Part shown: one piece after another, positions 1 to 15,591 of the stretch
How the letters are laid out: the number at the start of each line of letters is the position of its first letter
Numbering within the stretch: position 1 is the first letter of the stretch
Assembly (NCBI GenBank): GCA_035582835.1
Contig: JAYKAV010003099.1
Span: 2,008,363-2,072,362, forward strand
Direction of reading: 5' to 3'
DNA: 64,000 nt
Source of the DNA: Phoebastria nigripes
Lineage: Eukaryota > Chordata > Aves > Procellariiformes > Diomedeidae
Made by a program: the position numbers and the translations under genes
Notes under the pieces: generated by a model
The model's input: the letters and a program-made list of their open reading frames with translations, nothing else
What the model was told of the DNA's origin: nothing
The model's database searches: none

Positions 1-1868
<1,868 letters not shown>

Positions 1869-3322
1869 TTATTTAATTAGAGGTAATTAGGCCAAGAACA
1901 ACTGTCGGATGCTTTTGTTTGTTTCATGCCTCTTAATAACAATTGTCCTTATCACACTGCCCCCAAGAAAACAAGCTTTCCTGAACTAGCCGTGCTGCTA
2001 ATGTCACAGAATAGAAAATGAGAAGAGTTAGCCAGGGTCGAGCAGCCAGGTGGAGAAATTAGCTGAATAGCTCTGCTCATTTCTGCTATAATAGAGTGGG
2101 TGCTGCCAAGATAAAAAGACAGACGTGTCTATTCCAGCCCTGCTGGAAACGTGCATTTGTTACAGGTTATGCAAAGGAGAAAAAAGAAAAAAGGTGGGAA
2201 ATTACATGCAATATAAATCTCTTCCCTGCAAAGACCATTTACTCGCTTCTACCAGCCACCTTCTCTGTTCCCTGTCATGTCTGCACACTTAGGGGACAGT
2301 AATGAATTCACCAGCCTCCTCCCGTCTCCTCTGCCAGCCTGGGCTTCCCCAGCTCCGGGAGAGGAACCCAAATGCAGCAGGATGGAAGGCAGGAGGTGGG
2401 GTGTCCCAAGGGCCCCTCGGGAGCTGCCCNGGGAGTCCTGCCCAGACTCAGCATCACCATAATGGGGACGTGCACCCGCACAGCGCTACGAACCAGGTTT
2501 TGAGGTATATTCAGGTGCTCCACACTGTTGATTTTATGCCATTGAATTCAGTGGGCATGTCAGCACATTTGCAAGCCCAGCTAAGTGCCTCGCTGTGTTT
2601 TTAAGCCCTAAATATGAGGTGAAGCAGCGGCACCTCTCCCCCAGCTTGCTGTGCTGGCTGCCCGTGGCAGCTTGTTTCCCTTCCATGGTTCTGTCCCCTG
2701 ACACTGAACCCAGCATCCCTCCGCGGACCCCCGTGAATAGATGCCTGCAATGCTACAGCCTCAGCATTGAAGGTGCAGCCACACGCTGAGTTCCTATTTC
2801 CAACGATATCCCCAAATTTCAGCAAAGCTGCCATTCTGGTCTCCTGCAACGCCACCATTTTAGCATATGTGCACTAAGGAACGACAGGCGAAGAGACGAA
2901 GACGCCACAGGAGGGATGGGGGGCTGGTGTTGGATGGTCTGTTGCTACGGGAGCACTCATTTAAAACCCGGACACATTCAGTGGACCTGCAGCAGCATCT
3001 CCTGAGCAAGGCAAGCTAACGTCAGTGGTACCGGGGGGAGACAACCACAACCTGAAGTTCAGAAGGTGTTTCCTGACTTCTCCTTTTTGACGTGGAAGGC
3101 TCTGGCAGGCCGGGGAAGGGGAAGGTGCTGGGACGGAGTGGGTGCGCTGGGTGCTGGGTTTGCAGGCTGAGCTGCAGCTGCACTGCAGTACGAATGGCTC
3201 CGCTGCTCAGCAGGGGTACCCGGGGCCAAGGCCGCAGGTGGGAGCCTGTGGAGGTGCTGCTGAAACACATGTGGAGCTCTGCCAGCTCAGGACAAGGTCC
3301 TTCTGCTCAAAATTACCAAGCA

Positions 3323-3465
3323 GAATCATAGAATCATAGAATGGTTTGGGTTAGAAGGGACCATTAAAGGTCACCTAGTCCAACCCCCCTGCCGTGGGCA
3401 GGGACATCTTCATCTAGATCAGGTTGCTCAAAGCCCCGTCCAACCTGACCTTGAATGTTTCCAGT
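3323..3465 (-). mobile_element. CR1 LINE 3' fragment
   Basis: Plus-strand aatcatagaatcatagaatgg is the reverse complement of the CR1 3' terminal 8-bp repeat (ATTCTATG). It is followed by the very conserved avian CR1 end (tttgggttagaagggacc, then ctagtccaacccccctgcc, then gttgctcaaagccccgtcc). The match fades after about 3465, so the copy is heavily 5' truncated, as most are, and cannot move. The left edge is sharp; the right edge is approximate. Confidence 0.93.
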
Positions 3466-4018
3466 ATGTGCACTCTGCAATATCTCTTAGCTACCTCTCT
3501 CCTTAGCCTGTTCTCATCTGCCCCTTTATATTCCTGATTACAGCCACAGGACACATCCACCTACCTCAGCTCTGAGCTGCAGGCAAAGGGGTCACCTTAG
3601 TCCAGGGCATAAAATAGATGAAGATATTCTTGATATGCACCAGCATGACATGGCCAAGGGGACCATCAGTCTTCCCACAGCCTTCAGACACCAGGCAGAT
3701 AAAGAGAGATCCCACCAAAAGGCAGAGACCTTTCTTGGCCTCACTGAGACACAACGTATGGGAATTTGTCCTCCTGCCTGTCTGATGCATTCAAAACTTC
3801 TCAGCTCAGGAGGAGAGCAAGGTATTGACAAAGGGATGCAATGGGTTAAAATAATAAATGCTTAATGTCTTGCAAATTCCCCTTGCAGAGGACCAGCCTT
3901 ACTCTAATCACAGATCTGCTCAACGCTGCCTTCCATTATCGCAGTCCTACATTGCTGCCACTTTATCTCTTTCCTTCCATTTCCCTGGAGAGAAAGGTTG
4001 TATAAAAGCTCATTGATT

Positions 4019-4035
4019 AAAAAAAAAAAAAAAAA
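4019..4035. repeat. A17 tract
   Basis: Homopolymer of 17 A after attgatt. No recognisable retroposed sequence precedes it. Confidence 0.9.
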
Positions 4036-7000
4036 GTAGCAGCAGCTGATAAGGCTAAACTAGTGTTGTTTGCAAGTAGTGAGGCTACATCTCATACACG
4101 TTTAGCTGGAGGCACATTCACAACAGCTCTTCAGCAATGCAAGAGGGTTGCTCTTACACAAGGCAAGGTGTTTTCTTTCTTGGTGTAAATCTATCATAGG
4201 CACCCAGATGCTAGGAGGAAGGTTTCAAATGGATCCTGGAACCAAATACTTTAAGGCCCCTAGTTAGCTACGTTCCTGCAGCTCTCATGGGCTTACCAGC
4301 CCGGCATGGACAACTACAGCCTCTGTGATCCTCATTCACCCCTCCGTTCCTGCTGAGATGCACACCACACTCCTAACACCATCAGCTTTTTTTCCCCCTT
4401 CTATGGGGCCAGCAATCATTAAAAGCAGGAAGATTACTTTACTGGGGGCAGAGGGGACTCTATCTTCTACTGCTTCCCTTGGACATGTCGCAGCTTGAAT
4501 CAGAGCAGTAGCTCACAAGACAGGATTCTTGTGTCTCCCTATGCTCTGGCATGAAGCAGCAGCCTGCACAGCCTCGAAGCACCCACCAGCAGCACCTGCC
4601 AGTCTCAGCAGTGCTGTCCTCTGCGGGTGAGGAGCTGAGCATGGGGCGGTGGGTTGGGAGCAGAGCTGGGGCGAGAGCCCAAGATGCCCAACATCCAAGT
4701 CCTTCCTCTATCAGACTCTACTGACTCGCACAGGGGAGTTTTTAAGCCCTGGCTGCAATTGCCCCAAAAGCTCCTGCTTGACTGCCCAGCAAAGCCCTCC
4801 TGGCCCAGGCAGCCCAGCACCCATGGGTGCTGAGCCTTTTGCAGCAAACCTGCTCTCCCATTGGGATGGCAGGAGCATGGGATGCTACGGGCATTTCAAA
4901 TCACTCAGGGATGAACGTACAACAGGAAAGCATGACCTGGTGCTCATCCATGAGTCCAGGACACAGGGGAAGCCCATGAACAGCAGCTTTCGGGTCATGC
5001 ATAGAGGATCTGTTTTCACTCCAGTTTCCCCAGCACTATTCAGGTCCTGTTCCTGGAAAACAGCACAAATCAGCCTCTTCCCGAGTGACCCTCCAGGCTG
5101 ATCCAGCCAACCGCCTCCGACCTGCCCTCCTGCAGCTCAGCAGAGCAGCAACGAAACACCACCTCCACACACACTGCACCTTCCTCTAGCCACATGAGGA
5201 ATTTTTCAGCAGGAGAAGACACGCTTTCCTCCAGCCAGTTACACCGAGTGCTACCATCCTCCCAGGATACCAACACCCCCACTCCATATTTCTCCTAAGA
5301 TCCACCCTACAAGCGATGTTTAGCAGCTCAGCAGCAATTTATCCGCCAACGCAGCCACCGCGCCGACACCAGCACCATCTCCTTCTGAACTCTGCGGTTC
5401 TGCTTGGGCTGCTGCTGCTACAGCCGAGCGCCTTCCCAGCTCGGGCTTCCCACGAAGCCAAGGTCTGATCCCCCCCACATCCCAGTCCCAGCCCTCTGCA
5501 GCAGGGACCGGGCTGCGGCGGTTGGGTCGTGTCCTGCCCTCACTCACCTCTGTTGCCCAGCTGGGAGCACCCCATCCCAAAAATATCTGGGCCAGGCTCC
5601 AGGGCTCTGTCCCCATCTCTGCACTAGGATTGTGGGCTGGGATTTTTTGCAAGAGTCAGGGAAAGCTCGTGCTGTTAAGCAAATGTGAGCCTGTGGAGCG
5701 CAGCCAACTCCCCCTCAAATCAAGGAGTGACAACCTCTCCACTCCTCCAAGGCTCCTCTTAGGAACATTAATGGAAACATTAAAATCCCTGTATAAATAG
5801 TGATCTTTAAGAGTGTAAACAGAGTAACAGGTTGATCGTGCCATTATTGATTTTTTTTTTTCCTTCACACACACACACCAGGGTCAGGAAGTATTTTCAC
5901 TATTGATCCATCAATAATGCTTAGGAAACCCAAAATGCAAAACAGGACTAAGGAAAATGCTGCTGCAGTGTTGAGCATCAGTGCTTCCCAGAGGATGGGG
6001 AGAGGCGAACCGGACGGGAACATAGCACATCCCCTCCCCTTCCCTTGTCCCGTGCTTGTTGCAGCAGCTCCCTGATCCTGCTCTGGGCACTCTAAGCTGT
6101 ATCCCGAGCTCTAGCAGGCGAACACACACCAGGTGAGCAGCATTGCTGGCCCACGCAGGAGCAAATCTAAGCTAAAACGTGCTACCTGAAACGTCAGCGA
6201 ATCTCCCTGAGCAGATAATTTGCAGCAAACAGCAATCCTTAGCAAAGAGGGCCTCATCGTGCAGCAGCAAAGTGTCTGTAAGGTTGTTATCCGAATTTAA
6301 CTCAATTAACTGCCATTTTCACTGGTTTACACTCTGGAGCGATAAACAACATCATTGGAAATTCAATCCGCGCTGTTTGCTGTGACCAAATAAATCACCC
6401 TCCCAGGCGAGCAGCAAACCCTCCCGGGCAAACCCTTGCGAGACTCGGCGTCCGTCTCCACAAGCACCCAGGGGTGCTGCAANGCCCCAAGGCAGCAAAG
6501 CTGCCCTGACCCCATGGTCACAGAGAGAGCAGGAGGAAAAAGAAGGGGCAGAGCCAAAAAGCCCAAATAAAGCCTCAAAAAGATTCAAAAAAAACCCCAG
6601 AAGTTTCCAGAAAAAGTTGCCTGCAAGAGCTCACCATCCTAGCTGCCTCAGTCAGTCTTACCTGAGCTACTGCCTTGGTTGGATGTCCCAGCTGGAGGAC
6701 CTGAGCTTGAGGGGGATGTCATGAGCCAGGACATGGCCAGAGCAGAAGGAGCTAATGGTCCAAGAGCAAACTCTATTTTTTTTGGAGCCCTGAATGGTTT
6801 GGGAGCTACTTCTTAAAGTCTGCCCAGCGTCTGCAGGAGGATCATCACAGCTTCCCTGGCTCTGGTGGAGTCAGCCTGGGCTGGGCAGCTCCACTGAGGC
6901 CGGCTGGAGAGGGGCTGTGGGGTCCAGGATGGTTTTGTTTAAAAAACTATCCCTGGGAAAGTACTTCTACAGCCCAGACTCAAATCCCTGGTCCTGCTGC

Positions 7001-8799
7001 TGTTCCTTCTCCCTACCACCCACAGCTCCTCCTCATCTTCAAGAGATGGGCTGAAGGCTACGGATGCAGCAAGCGGATCCCTTCTCTCATCTCACCCACC
7101 TCTGCCTTTGGCAGGGGAGGAATGAGAAAAGCCGTTCGCAGGGCAGAGCTGCCCTGTGCTGGCAGTGTGGGGCTGCCGGGGGGTTTGCTCTGTGACCTTG
7201 GTCAACCAGACACTCCTGGGCCTGTTCCCCATCCTTTCTTATCCTATCCACTGCAGGACTNTCATTCCGGACATGTTTGTATGGTCCCCATGTGATAACA
7301 CTCCAGGTATCAGGTACTGCTAACACAGAAAGCACCAAGTCATTACAACCTTGATCATTTCTGTCCCTGTTAACCTTTCAGGGTGAAATTCAAGTGGGTG
7401 AGGACAAGGTCAGGACTTCCCTGCCATCCCCCAACCCTGCTGCCTTCCCCGTGGCCATCACGGGGCGAGGAGAGGGACCGCAGACACCGTGCAGAAAGTG
7501 ACGGCATGACTCGCCCCAGCCTGTTCTGCCCCCGAACCAAACCTGGGCACGTCAGCGCTCGTTAATAAATGAGGAATCAGGCTCTCCCCTCTCACTTAGC
7601 CGGGGAGGGGGTTATACCTGCTGCCCGGGCAGCTCCCCGGGGGTAGCTCGGTGCATGACTCACTGCACGTTCGCCTGTAGTTCAAATACCTCTGAGCATC
7701 CAGGCTTATATGGAAATTCGCTTTCCTCGCCGAGATTTCGAGTGAGAGGTAGCTTATAAGGGACGTACAAGGTAACAGAGGACAGGAGGGAAACGCAGGG
7801 GGAAATACAGGGCAGGCGGCTGCTTACAGAAGTGTGGAGGCATCTAGAAACAAGCAAAAGCAATCCCACCAGCAGAGACAAGAGAGAAAGAAAGCGTTAC
7901 CTTGCCAAGGATACAAAGTGCTCAGAAGAGATCTGATCTTCCATGAAGTTACCTGAGAGTGTAATTTCATATGTGCTACCAAAATAGACTGCAGAGCAGT
8001 TAATGTGTTTAGATTATCTAGATTGCTTAACAAGAAAGTCAATAATGTAAGTAGAAATTAAATCAAGTCAGAGCTAGGCCAACAAACGGTGGGGAGATTT
8101 CTTGCAGCTGCGGAAGGCAGTGCCCTTATTCCCCCCTTCTCCACCCTCTGCTCGGGGTCAGGCGCTGGGTTCAGCGGCAGCTGTGTCTCCCCACAATAGA
8201 CCCCCAGGCTTCAGTCAATTAATGCTCTCTGAATGAGATTACAGATGAACCTCTCGCGTTTTAGCATTGCTGGTTACTTGGCCTGATGGAAGGGGCTCCC
8301 TCAGGGACTGGGAGAGATGGGTAGGATTTATATCCTGCACATGGCATAGTCCGGACCAACACACGAACCCGCACCAGCTACATCATGCTCTTCTCAACAG
8401 GGATTTGCAAGATGCAAAAGGAAAGGAAAAAGGGAAACCGAGTCACAGCCTGCGCACACGCACACGCGCTACTTAAAGCGGTGCGCAGAGACCTTTGCTG
8501 ATGTGCCAGGTCCAGTCAGCAAAAAGATTGGACATGGATGCATAAGCAAAATGGGTGCATGTGTTTGCTTTGCATAAGCGTTATTTCCAACAGGCCACGC
8601 ATTTACCGCATTTCACCGTCCACTTATGCAAACGCTGCAAAAAGTCACATGCCTAGGTAAGGGCCCGATCCTGAAGCACTTACGCCATGAGCAACATTGC
8701 TCATGCAAGTAATCCTCAGCAGGACTACTCCCAAGATTAATGTTACTTATAGCATCAATATTTACAGGATCAAACCAGGCTGTGCGAGCTCATCTCTTA

Positions 8800-9156
<357 letters not shown>

Positions 9157-9342
9157 TCAGTGCTATGCGTGCAAAAATCTGCAACACTCTGCCTTGATCT
9201 GGTTGCTTCCTACGTGAGTGCAATGTTCATATCCCACAATTATTATCATTAAAATTATTTTAATTATTATTTTGGTCCAAATGATGTATTGGAAAGAACA
9301 TATTAAACAGGCTGCAGAACACCAAAATATTTGGGAAAGGCC

Positions 9343-9348
9343 TTTATT
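9343..9348 (-). terminator. OLFM1: Poly(A) signal AATAAA for exon Y
   Basis: The plus strand reads tttatt, so the minus-strand transcript has AAUAAA. It is followed within 15-45 nt by G/U-rich sequence (ttttggtgttctgc, then tgtttaatatgttcttt), the usual layout for cleavage and polyadenylation. I saw no other canonical AATAAA between the Y acceptor and this point. Confidence 0.8.
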
Positions 9349-9501
9349 TGTCATTTTTAGAATGCAACATCTTAGGGTTACATGCTTCAGATCACATACA
9401 CAAAGAGTTCTTTTTTTTTTTCTTTCAAAAAAATAAAATAAAATAATATATATATGCATTGACAAGGGTTTCAAACTATTCATGAAATGCATCTACAATT
9501 G

Positions 9502-9507
9502 CATGCA
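9502..9507 (-). promoter_or_regulatory. UGCAUG motif in exon Y 3' UTR
   Basis: Plus-strand CATGCA, 180 nt into exon Y, part of the TGCATGCA palindrome. It is one of the cluster around the Y/Z choice. Confidence 0.35.
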
Positions 9508-9682
9508 AAGGAAGATCTCGGTTGTGTGGTTCAAGGTTCCTTAGTGAGATATGGTGCTAATTTGGAAAATAATCAAAAAAATAAATGCATGGTGCAAAAT
9601 GCTCTGTGGCCCTCTTTTCATGGTTACATGGGAGTGAACTGCTTCTTCAGTCACTGCAGCATTGAAAAAACTTGCTTTTAAG

Positions 9683-9688
9683 TTAGCC
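9683..9688 (-). CDS. OLFM1: OLFM1 alternative terminal exon Y (Gly-stop)
   Basis: On the minus strand a textbook acceptor (attttcttgcttacag) is followed at once by GGC TAA. Spliced to exon 3, which ends in phase 0 with ...ARQFK, this gives FKG-stop. The pancortin literature describes the Y C-terminus as a single glycine, and the resulting 153-residue (B) and 125-residue (A) proteins match the expected short isoforms. A canonical poly(A) signal follows about 335 nt downstream. The short forms lack the end of the coiled coil and the whole olfactomedin domain. The call rests on junction, codon, phase and poly(A) evidence; no transcript was available to confirm it. Confidence 0.85.
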   Translation of the reverse strand, partial: G

Positions 9689-10086
9689 CTGTAAGCAAGA
9701 AAATGAAATACTGTTGAGGATCTAGCTCACTAACCTGCCTTATATAGATAGCCATTCATAGACAAATACTCTTACGGAACTAAAGAGGAAAAAAAAAAAC
9801 ACAAGAGCTCCAAACCACTCACATTTTAATGCTGGCATTAGCAGAAACAAAATGCTGTAGCTGTTATTTAAAATGGTGCTTTGGCAGCAAATTAGACAAA
9901 AATTCTTTACTGTTTTTAGGCATGCTATAAAGAACATAAAAATCAAAGTCATTATAAAATTTATTTTGCAGAAACGAAGACTTTTTTTTTTTTTTTAATT
10001 AAATGAAGGCCTCATTTAAAGGCACGGTATGCAGCATTTTGTTAAAGATGCTTTGCTCCAGCAGCTAATGAGTAGACATAAATATG

Positions 10087-10092
10087 CATGCA
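10087..10092 (-). promoter_or_regulatory. UGCAUG motif upstream of exon Y
   Basis: Plus-strand CATGCA about 400 nt upstream (in transcript sense) of the Y acceptor. In RBFOX biology, upstream intronic sites tend to repress the following exon and downstream ones to activate it. Confidence 0.35.
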
Positions 10093-10410
10093 CCTACCCG
10101 TTAATGAAGCATGTTAGTATACACAGTATACCTGGTGCTGCTTAAACTATTGCGCAGGGGCCAAGTTCACAGCACTCGGGGCTGTGACATCTGGCTGGCT
10201 GCTGAAGCAGCTCGGGGGTGAACGGGATCAGAAATTGGCTCTCAGCCTCATTTCCTTCCTTCCCATCCCCTCCTATTTAAGTCAAGAGGTTTTCCCTCCT
10301 GCGGTTTGCATGTGGGGAATGTATTTATTTTCTTATTTACTTGCACTTCCCGGCGCAAGCTCCCTGGCAGGCAATGGGGAGGATTAAACTCAGCAGAATG
10401 GAGGAGGGGG

Positions 10411-10450
10411 AAAAAAAAAAAAAGAAAAAAAAGAAAAAAAAAAAAAGAAA
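10411..10450. repeat. A-rich low complexity
   Basis: Runs of A interrupted by single G, after gaggaggggg. Confidence 0.9.
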
Positions 10451-11540
10451 CTCATGCTTAAATCAGAAAGATGGTCCTTATATCCAGACTGCGGAGCTAA
10501 GTTTAGGGTCCTGCGGTAACTGGAGATAGGGAGTGGAGGAGGCGGAGTTGGTGAAAAGTTTTAAGACTTCCCAGCTTTTTATGATGTAATCTTGGTATTT
10601 CAGTATTTAACATATCAGTTCAAAAAATTCTGCTTTAAAACACCAGCCAGCTGGGCAGCTGCCTGGAAATGAGGATGGGAATCAGCTGGGTGGCTGATCA
10701 GAAACGTCCCCAAATTTCACTAGAAATCTTCTCAATTTGTTTTTTTATCTATTAATTCACAACATTACTAAAATTTAACATTCCAAATATTGCTGACAGC
10801 CTCTTTTTGGCAATTTCATTTGTTCTCAAGCAAGTTCTTGAAAGTTCAACCATTGCTCGCAATGACAGCTTCATTTAAAAGGCTGATACCTTCTCATTTG
10901 TACNACAACACATTTGTGGACAAAACACATATAATCCATCAATCCGTTGCTTCAAAATTGGACATTTGCACATCCTTGAGATGTGCAGTTTGCCAGCCCG
11001 AGGACAGCTGCAATAGTCGTACTTTTGGGGTTTTTTTTTGGGGGGGGGGGTTGATTTGTTTGATTGATTGCCCTGTTGCTACAACCACCCCAAGGAGGGA
11101 AGCGATTTGGTGACAGCCCATTGCGGTCTGCCACGTGCTGCAGAAATAGAAATGGAGCCCCAGCTCCTGGTTCTTCCCAAGCAAATTGGGTCCCGGGCAC
11201 GGCATGGGGAAGGGCTGCCCGACCGTGGAGGGGAACCCAGCTCGCCCTGACCTCAGCTGCCCCGGCGTCTCCCTGCAGACCCTCTCGCACGGAACAATCC
11301 TACGCTGCCCTGTTTGAGGCACCCAGGTGGTTCGTGGGTACGGGAACGCAGACATTTATGCTTTTACCTTATAGAAAAATGTATTGCGGCTGAGGATGCG
11401 ATGCCACAACCTGGATCTGGCCATGCTTTGGATAGGAGGGAGCTGCATGGGTGGGCGGCCGCCAGCACCGTGTACGACCGGACCAACGGCTACGTGAGCT
11501 GATGGGGGACCGGGGCCACAGTCCCATGTGCACCCCGCTA

Positions 11541-11744
<204 letters not shown>

Positions 11745-13082
11745 TCAAACNAGAAGGGGTTCATTAAGAAGGTGTCGCTTCCCCAGCAGCAAGGCAGCCC
11801 CGCTTGCATCCCAACACCGAATGCTGACCTTTTCCTACCCCGTCAACAAAGCTAAAGGGTAATCAGCCTATGCATTATTTACTAGTTAATCAACAGCATC
11901 TCATAGTATTATGACCCCCATGCTCTAAAATAGAGCAAATTGGTTTCATAAACATTTATTCTGCCACGCTGCAGAGAATAATTTAACAAGCACACATGCA
12001 AATAAGGGTTGTAGTCAAGGCTAAGATGCATCACTCACGATGGCCTCTTTGAGAGTATGGGATGGCACCCGCCGTCGTGCGAGGAGAGGCTCTTAGTTGA
12101 GCAGAAGCGCATCTGACTATGAGAAACGCTTCTGCTGAGGTGCACATTATCATTTCTTCGTGTACACAAGTGACACTTACTGATTGCCTAAGTGCAAACT
12201 TTACTCCCAGCTAGTAAAAACTTCATTATCCAAACAGCCCTACTGTTTATACAGCATCTGCCACAACAAATCCAGCTGCAGGTGAGGGCATCTTGAAGCT
12301 GGGAAGTACCACGGGAGCTCCCGCTCCAGCTGGCCCCACTGGTGCCTGCCCACTCGGGCGGTTGCGCCATGTCGGCANCTTTTCTAGCCGAGCGATGCTG
12401 CATCCCCATGGCTCCCCGCGCAGCGCCCATCTGGCCCTGCCGAAGGAATGATGCAAGAAGGTTGGCTGGGCTCATCGTGAGAAAAAGAGCTGAAGGTGTA
12501 AGGAGGGGAGGGAAATGATAGCTAGGCTGACCTGATTTTGAAGGCCATCTGATTTATTAAGATATTCCCTTCCCTCATTTTTCAGGCTAGGAGAGGGTAA
12601 ATGAAGCTCTGACTTAGGCAGGCACCTAAGCACCTATTTAGCATTAAGCAATGGGTGTAATTTAAGGTCTTTGCATCAGGGACGGTTGTGTTTGTACCCC
12701 AGTTTGTACATTGCGGGGCTCAGCCCACGACTGGTGCTCCTGCCGCTGCCACGTTACCCACAGAAATACGACTGTCGGCATTGGTAGGGATGACGCCTGT
12801 GTTTAAAGTGAATCAGGCATCCAAGCATGCTATTGCGTCATGGCCCTAACTAAAGGCATCCTGGTTCAAGGCTCTGCATCTGTGGATGTCTGAGCAAAAC
12901 CCAAATGTGAGCCAGCACCGTCTCTGCAGATCCGCTCCGAGACACTTCCCAGAGCCCATGCTGCCACATCTGCTCCTGTCTCCGTCCTCGCCAAAGCCGA
13001 GCGCAGACAGGCTGACATGGGGAAAGAACGGTGCAAGTGCAATATTGCCTCCAGCAAATCACACTGGGCTGCTGTGACTTAC

Positions 13083-13146
13083 CTCGGGTGACAGAGCGAG
13101 GGGACAGCGGGACACCCGCACGCAGCCAGCTCTCGGAGACTACTTG
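13083..13146 (-). other. Candidate cryptic/poison exon of OLFM1
   Basis: 64 nt bounded by acceptor cctatgctgctttcag and donor CCCGAG|gtaagtc on the gene strand, in the intron between exons 2 and 3. Its length is not a multiple of three. Inserted after exon 2 it would read QVVSESWLRAG... and then shift exon 3 into a frame that soon stops. No known OLFM1 isoform includes it to my knowledge. Confidence 0.3.
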
Positions 13147-15569
13147 CTGAAAGCAGCATAGGTCAAATGCCAACTTTGGCGTCTGCATCTCTGAAGGGAT
13201 CAAAATGCCCATTGCTCATGCACGATGACAAGAAAACTATTACAGGGAACTATTAAAGATGCATGGACAACCTACATTTCAAAGGCCAACAGTGAGGAAA
13301 CATTTTGTACAACCAGCACAACTGCTCCGGGGGTCTAATAGTCTTCCTCAGCAAAGGTGAAGCTATTTTCAGTCTCTGAGTCCCAACACATCACCCAGAG
13401 ATGAACCAGTACCCATCCTGACAGCCACCAAGGACCTGCTCAGGGAGGTGTGAGGAGCAGGGAAGAGCAGAGCAAGACCCTCTTGGTTTGAAGAGGAAAA
13501 GACCAAACCTGAGCTCAGCCTGAGCCCGTGTGGCTCCCGTTTAGCCGTGCCTCCCCCAGGGTACGTGACCTCTCAGTGGACACGGCTGGATGCTAATTTA
13601 CCCGCGCTTGATGTGGGGGAGTTTGAAGACCTCTCTCTACCCCGAGGCAGGAGAAGGGAAGTCTTAGACAAGCATGACTGGTCTGCAGATATTTTCATCC
13701 TGGTAATCCAGTCTATCCTCCTTTGAGTTGAGCTGTATCTATGCAGAATTGTTCCCATGGGTTGGAATAGGAATGACTTGTAGGGATCGTACAAAATTGA
13801 TCTAATTTATTCCACTAATGCCTAACCCCAATTAAAGGCCAAACTGCAAGTAATCAGAAAAGAGCATTTCTCTAATGATACGCTGGTATCTAACCCTGCA
13901 GGGGCTGAGCGAGGCTATGGGGGGCTCCTTACGCTGCCTCTTGGACGGCAGAGAAGGAGAGANGGACTCCGTTAGGAAATGAATCAGAGCATCTTGCTCA
14001 GGCTTGTGCTCTGAATCACCTCTGGAGGAGTCTGCCTCCCCCCTGACTGCAGAGGAAAATAGCCTCCTCACATGTCTCTCAACTGAGATGCCTAAAATTA
14101 GCTGCTGTGCTATTTCGGGGATGTGTTTTACAAGTCCAGACTTTCGCTATTTGTTGCCCATATTGTTTTCAATCAGGCAAGATTCTGGCCAGACTTGTAA
14201 AAAGTCAGTCTCCATCATTCCTGACGTCTGCATGCTTCATCAGCTGAAGATCTACTTGTTTTCCTTCATTAGCATATTAAGCCCTTGATCCAGCAAAGTA
14301 CTTTGGCACATGATTAGATTTCAGTGAGACTGTTCATAGCTTAAACTTAAGCATGTACATAAGTGCTCTAATGAACTGAGACCAAAGGATACTGTCTCTC
14401 AAATTCCCTCAGCTTCATCCATTAACGGCTATCCTCAAACATCAGCTAAAATGCTTTTTGCCTCCATTGGTGGAGCATGCACTCTCAACACGAAACCTCA
14501 TTTTCCATCAAGCTAATGGGAGAGAGATACCTGCGATTGTCTTGGGGAAAAGAGTTAGTTTTAGCATTTGAAATAGAAAATTGATACAAACGAAACTTCC
14601 AGTGCTGTTCTTGTCATCTTGTTTGACACTGAGTTGTTTCAGAATTAAACCAGAGTAACGGAGAGTCAATATTGGCCTGACGACCCTAGTGAGATTTATA
14701 TGGTCAAAGCCATGGTTTAAACCCTGCTCAAGCTTCCCTGTGGATCAGCCTTTCATGCCAGCTCAAAAGAGCTGTTCTAAGCCCATCTTTGGGGTTTGAA
14801 TTGGGATGAATCTTTAGCTTTGCGTAGCCAGACAAACTGGTGGAGCAATAGCATGAGACATCTTGAGGGAGATTTTCGTGGTCTACAGGAAGAATTAACA
14901 GAGAGATGGACTCAGCCGATGGACCAGGACATGAAAAGTTCCTCTTACAAGGTCTGTAGAAGGCAAAGTGAAGGCTGAGAAGAGATGTCATTGTCCTCCC
15001 TGCATACACCTCCGAGTGAATATCGAAGGAAAAAAAAGAACTGTTTAATCTGGAAATCAGTGCTGGCAAAGAATAAGAATTGGCAGGAAACCAAAAATGG
15101 TTTAACCATCAGAGGAGGAAGTCCTCCCAGATAACAGGGCCAAAAAAAATAAATAAGAATCCGTTTGAAGATAAAACATAATCTGTTTATGAACAGGATT
15201 TAGGTGATGTCTTGGTTTGGATGTAGTCCAAGATCTGGACTCAGCACCTGACACATATAAGGCTGGAAGGACTCCGTGTACTCCAGCCAAAGATGAGCTC
15301 AGACACCTCGGTGTCAAAACACGGGCTGAACAGTTTGTGCGGTGGCGAGCAGACCTGGCTCACCTTACCTCACTTAACGCCTGCTCTTTAAACTGACGGG
15401 TTGCCCAGGATTCACTTGCAAGCAGCATGAACTGCGGTTTCTATGCATATGCCTGTGCCCATGTGTCGAGGGTAGATGGGGTCTTGGCAGCTTTGAACCT
15501 CAAAGTACATTCAGCTGCTGAAGCCTCTGTGCGGAGATTTTCACTGAAGATGCTATAATTGGTTTGTGT

Positions 15570-15591
15570 ACACACACATACACACACACAA
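15570..15591. repeat. CA microsatellite
   Basis: Imperfect (CA)n with one T interruption. Confidence 0.85.

Larger units (their letters stand above)
9322..9682 (-). other. OLFM1: 3' UTR of OLFM1 exon Y
   Basis: About 360 nt of AT-rich sequence runs from the Y stop codon to just past the AATAAA. It contains a palindromic TGCATGCA near 9501-9508, a short TA run (about 9447-9456) and a U-rich stretch. The exact cleavage site is not visible; 9320-9333 is inferred from the usual 10-25 nt spacing and the G/U-rich sequence beyond it. Confidence 0.7.

Noticed and set aside
3990..4035. TATAAAAG followed by an A17 tract, possible promoter or retroposon tail
   Set aside because: Inside an intron, with no initiator, CpG context or recognisable retroposed body.
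9237..9285. Near-palindromic AT-rich block giving similar Ile/Lys peptides on both strands
   Set aside because: Simple low-complexity ATT/AAT sequence downstream of the Y cleavage site; no stable structured RNA or gene.
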